Below are positions 61,237 to 64,000 of a stretch of 64,000 nt of DNA, one piece after another. The notes below the pieces were generated by a model, which worked only from the letters and a program-made list of their open reading frames with translations, ran no database searches and was not told where the DNA came from. Position 1 is the stretch's first letter. Each line of letters opens with the position of its first letter. A program made the position numbers and the translations under genes. This stretch comes from Acidobacteriota bacterium (GTDB lineage Bacteria; Acidobacteriota; Terriglobia; Terriglobales; Acidobacteriaceae), in NCBI GenBank assembly GCA_018268915.1, contig JAFDVQ010000003.1, positions 62,001 through 126,000 on the forward strand, in the 5' to 3' direction.

Positions 61237-62316
61237 CTACTTGCTCAATTCCTTCACAAAGAAGTCCGCCATGATGTGGTTGGCTTCAATCGCCTCCGGC
61301 AGTTTCGGGTCGTACCAGAAGGCGTGCGTCAGCGCGTCATACACCACAAGCCGAGCGTCAACGCCCGCCAGCAGATAAGCCCGATGCAAGTTCACCGTCC
61401 CGCTCAGCAGCAGATCTCGCCCGCTCGTGACGAACAGTGTTGGCGGCAAGCCATGCAGATCGCCGAAAATGGGCGATAGCACTGGATCCTTCGGGTCGGT
61501 GTCTCCCACATAATACGGATCGTGTGCGCCCGGTGCTGGCGGATCGAGATGCCCCGACAAACCTCGCAGAGCATACATCGCAATCGAATCGCCCGACCGG
61601 GCAAAATCTCCCATGCCGCTGAAAATCCCTAGCGCCGCCGGCATCGGCAAGCCAAGTTGCTTGATCTTCGCGGCCACCTCTGCCGTCAGAATCGCACCCG
61701 CCGAGGTTCCATAGATCACGATGTGCTTCGGTTCATAAGTCTTCAGCAGCTCTTTATACACTGCGATGGAATCATCCACTGCTGCCGGAAATTTTACCTC
61801 CGGCGAGAGCCTGTACAGCGCAGCAACCACCTTGATCTTTGTATAGCTCGCAATTGGAATCGACTCGGTATAGGATCCAGAATCCGCATTGAACCCGCCG
61901 CCATGCAAGTCCAGCAGCACCTTGTTCTTGTTGCTTTCCGGCATTCCTTCCGGCGTCACGATCCGCACCGGAACTCCCGCAATCTTCTGTTCCTCGATCG
62001 TGTTCGGACAGATTTTCGACCACTCTTCCCGGGCTCTAGCCGTGTAGGCATCCGTACTCTTTCGCCGCTCTTCCAATGGCTGGGGCGGTCCCTGGTCCGG
62101 CTCCTGTCTACTCAATGATTTCTGCCCCTCAGGACTGATCGTCTGCGGCACTGGGACCACCCGCGTCACATGCGCAGTTCCGTTCGCTTCGATGTAGCTG
62201 GTGTCCCGGTTCGGCGCATCGGCTTCTGTCGTAGGTTTCAAAGTGGGTTGTTGCGCAACAACAAAAGTAGAAGTAGCAATGACGCCGAAAACCACAGAAC
62301 GCAGAAAGAGCCGCAT
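61237..62316 (-). CDS. Secreted alpha/beta-hydrolase, HSL-type esterase
   Basis: A 359-residue exported esterase. The signal peptide is MRLFLRSVVFGVIATSTFVV. The oxyanion motif LLDLHGGGFNADSG and the nucleophile elbow VIYGTSAGAI (GxSxG) are clear; the C-terminal Asp and His are likely in SGRDLLLSGTV and ALTHAFWYDP. GGGAGG lies 9 nt before the ATG at 62316, so the longer frame is rejected. It cleaves short-chain esters or lactones. Confidence 0.9.
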   Translation of the reverse strand: MRLFLRSVVFGVIATSTFVVAQQPTLKPTTEADAPNRDTSYIEANGTAHVTRVVPVPQTISPEGQKSLSRQEPDQGPPQPLEERRKSTDAYTARAREEWSKICPNTIEEQKIAGVPVRIVTPEGMPESNKNKVLLDLHGGGFNADSGSYTESIPIASYTKIKVVAALYRLSPEVKFPAAVDDSIAVYKELLKTYEPKHIVIYGTSAGAILTAEVAAKIKQLGLPMPAALGIFSGMGDFARSGDSIAMYALRGLSGHLDPPAPGAHDPYYVGDTDPKDPVLSPIFGDLHGLPPTLFVTSGRDLLLSGTVNLHRAYLLAGVDARLVVYDALTHAFWYDPKLPEAIEANHIMADFFVKELSK

Positions 62317-62495
62317 AGCCGATTGCCTCCCGAACTGGTTACACATCCGAACCCGTCCACCATAGCAGAGTTGGAAGCTCGTCGAGCGCACTCCGGCAGC
62401 CGACAAATCACCGCGAGAGCCGACTGCCTGTCACGGAATGTGACATAGTGATGTGTTGATCGAAATCAAAACTCCGATGCTCCGGAGGACCCACA

Positions 62496-62822
62496 ATGAT
62501 CGCAAGAATCTGGCACGGTTACACCAAACCGGAAGACGCTGACGGCTATGAATCCACACTGAAGCCCGAGTTGCTGCCCGGCATCGGCAAAGTTCCCGGC
62601 TATCGCGGCGGATACGTTCTACGCCGCTCTATGGATGGAGAAGTCGAATTCATCACCATCATGATCTGGGAATCCATCGACGCGATCAAAGCCGTGGCCG
62701 GAGCTAACTACACCGCGTCAATCATTCCCGAGAACCGTCTCAAATACCTTTCGCGCTATGACAGCCACGCTGCCCATTACGAGATCCAATCCATTCAGGG
62801 ATTAGTAGGCCTCCCAGCCTGA
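62496..62822 (+). CDS. Antibiotic-biosynthesis-monooxygenase-like (ABM) domain protein
   Basis: A 108-residue dimeric alpha+beta barrel protein: MIARIWHGYTKPEDADGYES, GKVPGYRGGYVLRRSMDGEV, FITIMIWESIDAIKAVAG. Small proteins of this type can be monooxygenases or have no known activity. GGAGGACC lies upstream of the ATG. Confidence 0.75.
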   Translation: MIARIWHGYTKPEDADGYESTLKPELLPGIGKVPGYRGGYVLRRSMDGEVEFITIMIWESIDAIKAVAGANYTASIIPENRLKYLSRYDSHAAHYEIQSIQGLVGLPA

Positions 62823-62846
62823 CCCGCGGCGATATCGCTAAGCACC

Positions 62847-62872
62847 AGGGGAGCGCTCATCAACGCTCCCCT
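62847..62872. terminator. Hairpin between convergent genes
   Basis: AGGGGAGCG and CGCTCCCCT form a perfect 9-bp stem with an 8-nt loop. There is no T tract on either side. It separates two convergent genes. Confidence 0.5.
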
Positions 62873-62893
62873 CTGAAGTCAGCAAACTGCCCG

Positions 62894-63406
62894 TTAGTCC
62901 TTGGGAAGAATCAGAAGCCCTGCCTTCAGCAGCAATTTTGTGAGCCGGTCCAGTGCCAACGGGTACTTATAGGAAATCGCACGCGCGCTGACCCCGAGTA
63001 GATCTGCTGCCTCAGCATGCGTGTATTCCTGAAGCGCGATTCGACCGAGAAGCGCCTGATCTCCCTCCTCCAGCCGTTTGAAACAGCGCTCCATGTCCAG
63101 CACAAAGATCACCGCATCTTCAAACGTCTTCACGCGACGACAGGTTGCCCATCCTCTCGCGATCGGCTCGCTCAGCATCGCCGGGGCTCGGCCCACGAGC
63201 ATCGATGCATACAGATACCTCTGAAGCATCTTTTCAGTGTGCTTGCGATAAAACGCAAGGCTAACCTCAGGCAGACTCTCCAGGTTTGCAGACTCGCCAT
63301 CCTCACGAGGCGCGAATGTCGAGCAATGACGCTTCTCGCGTTGACTCGAACCCTGCAGAGGATTTGCTTCCGCCCAGATAAGCGGCAATTGCAGGGCTGC
63401 GCTCAT
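62894..63406 (-). CDS. Sigma-70 region 4-like regulatory protein
   Basis: A 170-residue protein. The C-terminal 70 residues resemble sigma region 4: FKRLEEGDQALLGRIALQEY, THAEAADLLGVSARAISYKY. The N-terminal part lacks the region 2 motifs for -10 recognition, though residues 55-100 are helical (RYLYASMLVGRAPAMLSEPI). It may be a divergent sigma factor or a stand-alone DNA-binding protein. Its start overlaps the stop of the zinc-ribbon gene (ATGA), so the two are one translational unit. Confidence 0.6.
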   Translation of the reverse strand: MSAALQLPLIWAEANPLQGSSQREKRHCSTFAPREDGESANLESLPEVSLAFYRKHTEKMLQRYLYASMLVGRAPAMLSEPIARGWATCRRVKTFEDAVIFVLDMERCFKRLEEGDQALLGRIALQEYTHAEAADLLGVSARAISYKYPLALDRLTKLLLKAGLLILPKD

Positions 63407-63609
63407 AGGGCGCCTCCCTCAACAGTTGCCACAGCCCAGATCCTGGTGATCTTCCTGGGTCGTCCCGCCTTTTTGCGAGTTGCTGGATTCGGAAAGGTAT
63501 CGAGTTTACCGCGGCAATCAATGCAATATGCAGACTTGTGGCCCGAAGGGCGGAGCCAGAGACAGCCGCACCCTTCGCATATCTTCGACATTAAAGTTAT
63601 TTCGTTCAT
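63403..63609 (-). CDS. Zinc-ribbon protein with AT-hook-like tail
   Basis: A 68-residue protein. ICEGCGCLWLRPSGHKSAYC and CRGKL supply four Cys for a zinc ribbon. A basic tail (RKKAGRPRKI) matches the AT-hook core GRP, which inserts into the minor groove. It is coupled with the sigma-like gene. A start at ATG 63591 is possible. Function unknown, probably DNA binding. Confidence 0.65.
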   Translation of the reverse strand: MNEITLMSKICEGCGCLWLRPSGHKSAYCIDCRGKLDTFPNPATRKKAGRPRKITRIWAVATVEGGAL

Positions 63610-64000
63610 TTAGAGCCCAGAAATGTGCTTTCTCCCGCCACCCCAGTTGCACTTCATCTGCCTGGCGAGTTGAAAGGAGCGCGGCATCTGCATCCGGGGT
63701 TCTGCTGCCCCGGTCTGCAGTTCTTGTCGTTGCTCGAAGAAATGCGTTCATCACGATAAGCGCGCAAATCTGGAAGTGATTCAGCCAGTCTCGGGCCGCT
63801 GCCGTCTGCTGGCTGCGGCTAAGCGCCGATCAGCCTGACTGGGCAGCTACCACCCCTGTTCGATTGCCCGATTCGGGAAAATCCCGGAGAATGTCCCAAA
63901 ACTGCCCGATCTGAGTAAACCCAATCTAGGCTGACGCATCTGGCACGTCAACGCGTTGGAGCCCAATACTTCATTCAGGTACCAGTTATTAGCAAGCGAG
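63610..64000. other. Intergenic region at the right edge
   Basis: No convincing gene is visible. It should contain the promoter of the minus-strand zinc-ribbon/sigma-like pair. TGCCCGAT occurs twice in direct orientation (63865 and 63903) and flanks an imperfect palindrome (TTCGGGA, AAA, TCCCGGA) at 63872-63888. These could be operator sites. Confidence 0.4.

Noticed and set aside
63518..63754. 78-codon minus-strand frame at the right edge
   Set aside because: No ribosome-binding site or recognisable motif, and it overlaps the zinc-ribbon gene in another frame.

Overview
The window looks like chromosomal DNA of an Acidobacteriota bacterium, probably class Terriglobia. This is inferred from gene content and style, not from a marker gene: there is no rRNA or tRNA here. 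The DNA is GC-rich and diderm (lpxC, TonB, a TonB-dependent receptor, a Spy-like protein). It has many secreted hydrolases, a degradative GH3 enzyme, an M13 peptidase and numerous small lineage-type proteins of unknown function. I see no prophage, insertion sequence, CRISPR array or integrase.

Layout. 1-3.3 kb: end of a membrane 4Fe-4S protein, a hemerythrin, a Crp/Fnr regulator and a RIC-type di-iron repair protein, which look like a nitrosative or oxidative stress module, then an HNH-fold protein. 3.3-9.0 kb (minus strand): an envelope/isoprenoid operon uppS-cdsA-unknown-dxr-rseP-thioesterase. 9.2-15.9 kb: regulators, an HD hydrolase, a TrmH-family methyltransferase, a DHH phosphoesterase, a CAAX-type protease with a GntR regulator. 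16-22.9 kb: penicillin acylase-like enzyme, a large membrane protein, ispA, panD, a SufT-like protein. 23-26.7 kb: secreted proteins and a Tat-exported ferritin-like protein. 26.7-33.8 kb (minus): ATP synthase genes for b', b, delta, alpha, gamma, beta and epsilon. atpB and atpE are absent, and a four-helix-bundle gene sits between delta and alpha. 34-41.9 kb: secreted proteins, PepO, Nudix, HflX and Hfq. 42-49 kb: sugar aminotransferase, NrdR, methyltransferase, isocitrate dehydrogenase, LpxC, lactonase, TonB. 49-64 kb: GH3 glucosidase, ECF sigma operon, oxidoreductase, membrane glycosyltransferase-like protein, FolK, TonB receptor, Tgt, esterase and a sigma-like/zinc-ribbon pair.

The most unusual signal is repeat structure that the genes do not explain. 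First, a palindromic element occurs three times (18569, 28766, 60641). Two copies lie inside genes and are read in the same frame, giving nearly the same peptide (NRVxQVSxLxPG), one of them as an apparent insertion inside tgt. Second, tandem arrays with a strict 7-bp period but varying unit sequence (TCAGNNN, TGATCNN, CAGTNNN, GATCNNN, GCTAGNN) sit at gene ends and inside the ATP synthase operon, and they often supply start codons, stop codons or terminal residues of proteins. Third, several genes have a TAAAAT or TAGAAT box only 6-9 nt before the start codon and no Shine-Dalgarno sequence, which suggests leaderless transcripts. Fourth, the MocA-type oxidoreductase at 53.7 kb has no canonical start codon upstream of its Rossmann strand. 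All function calls come from reading motifs by eye; no database search was run.
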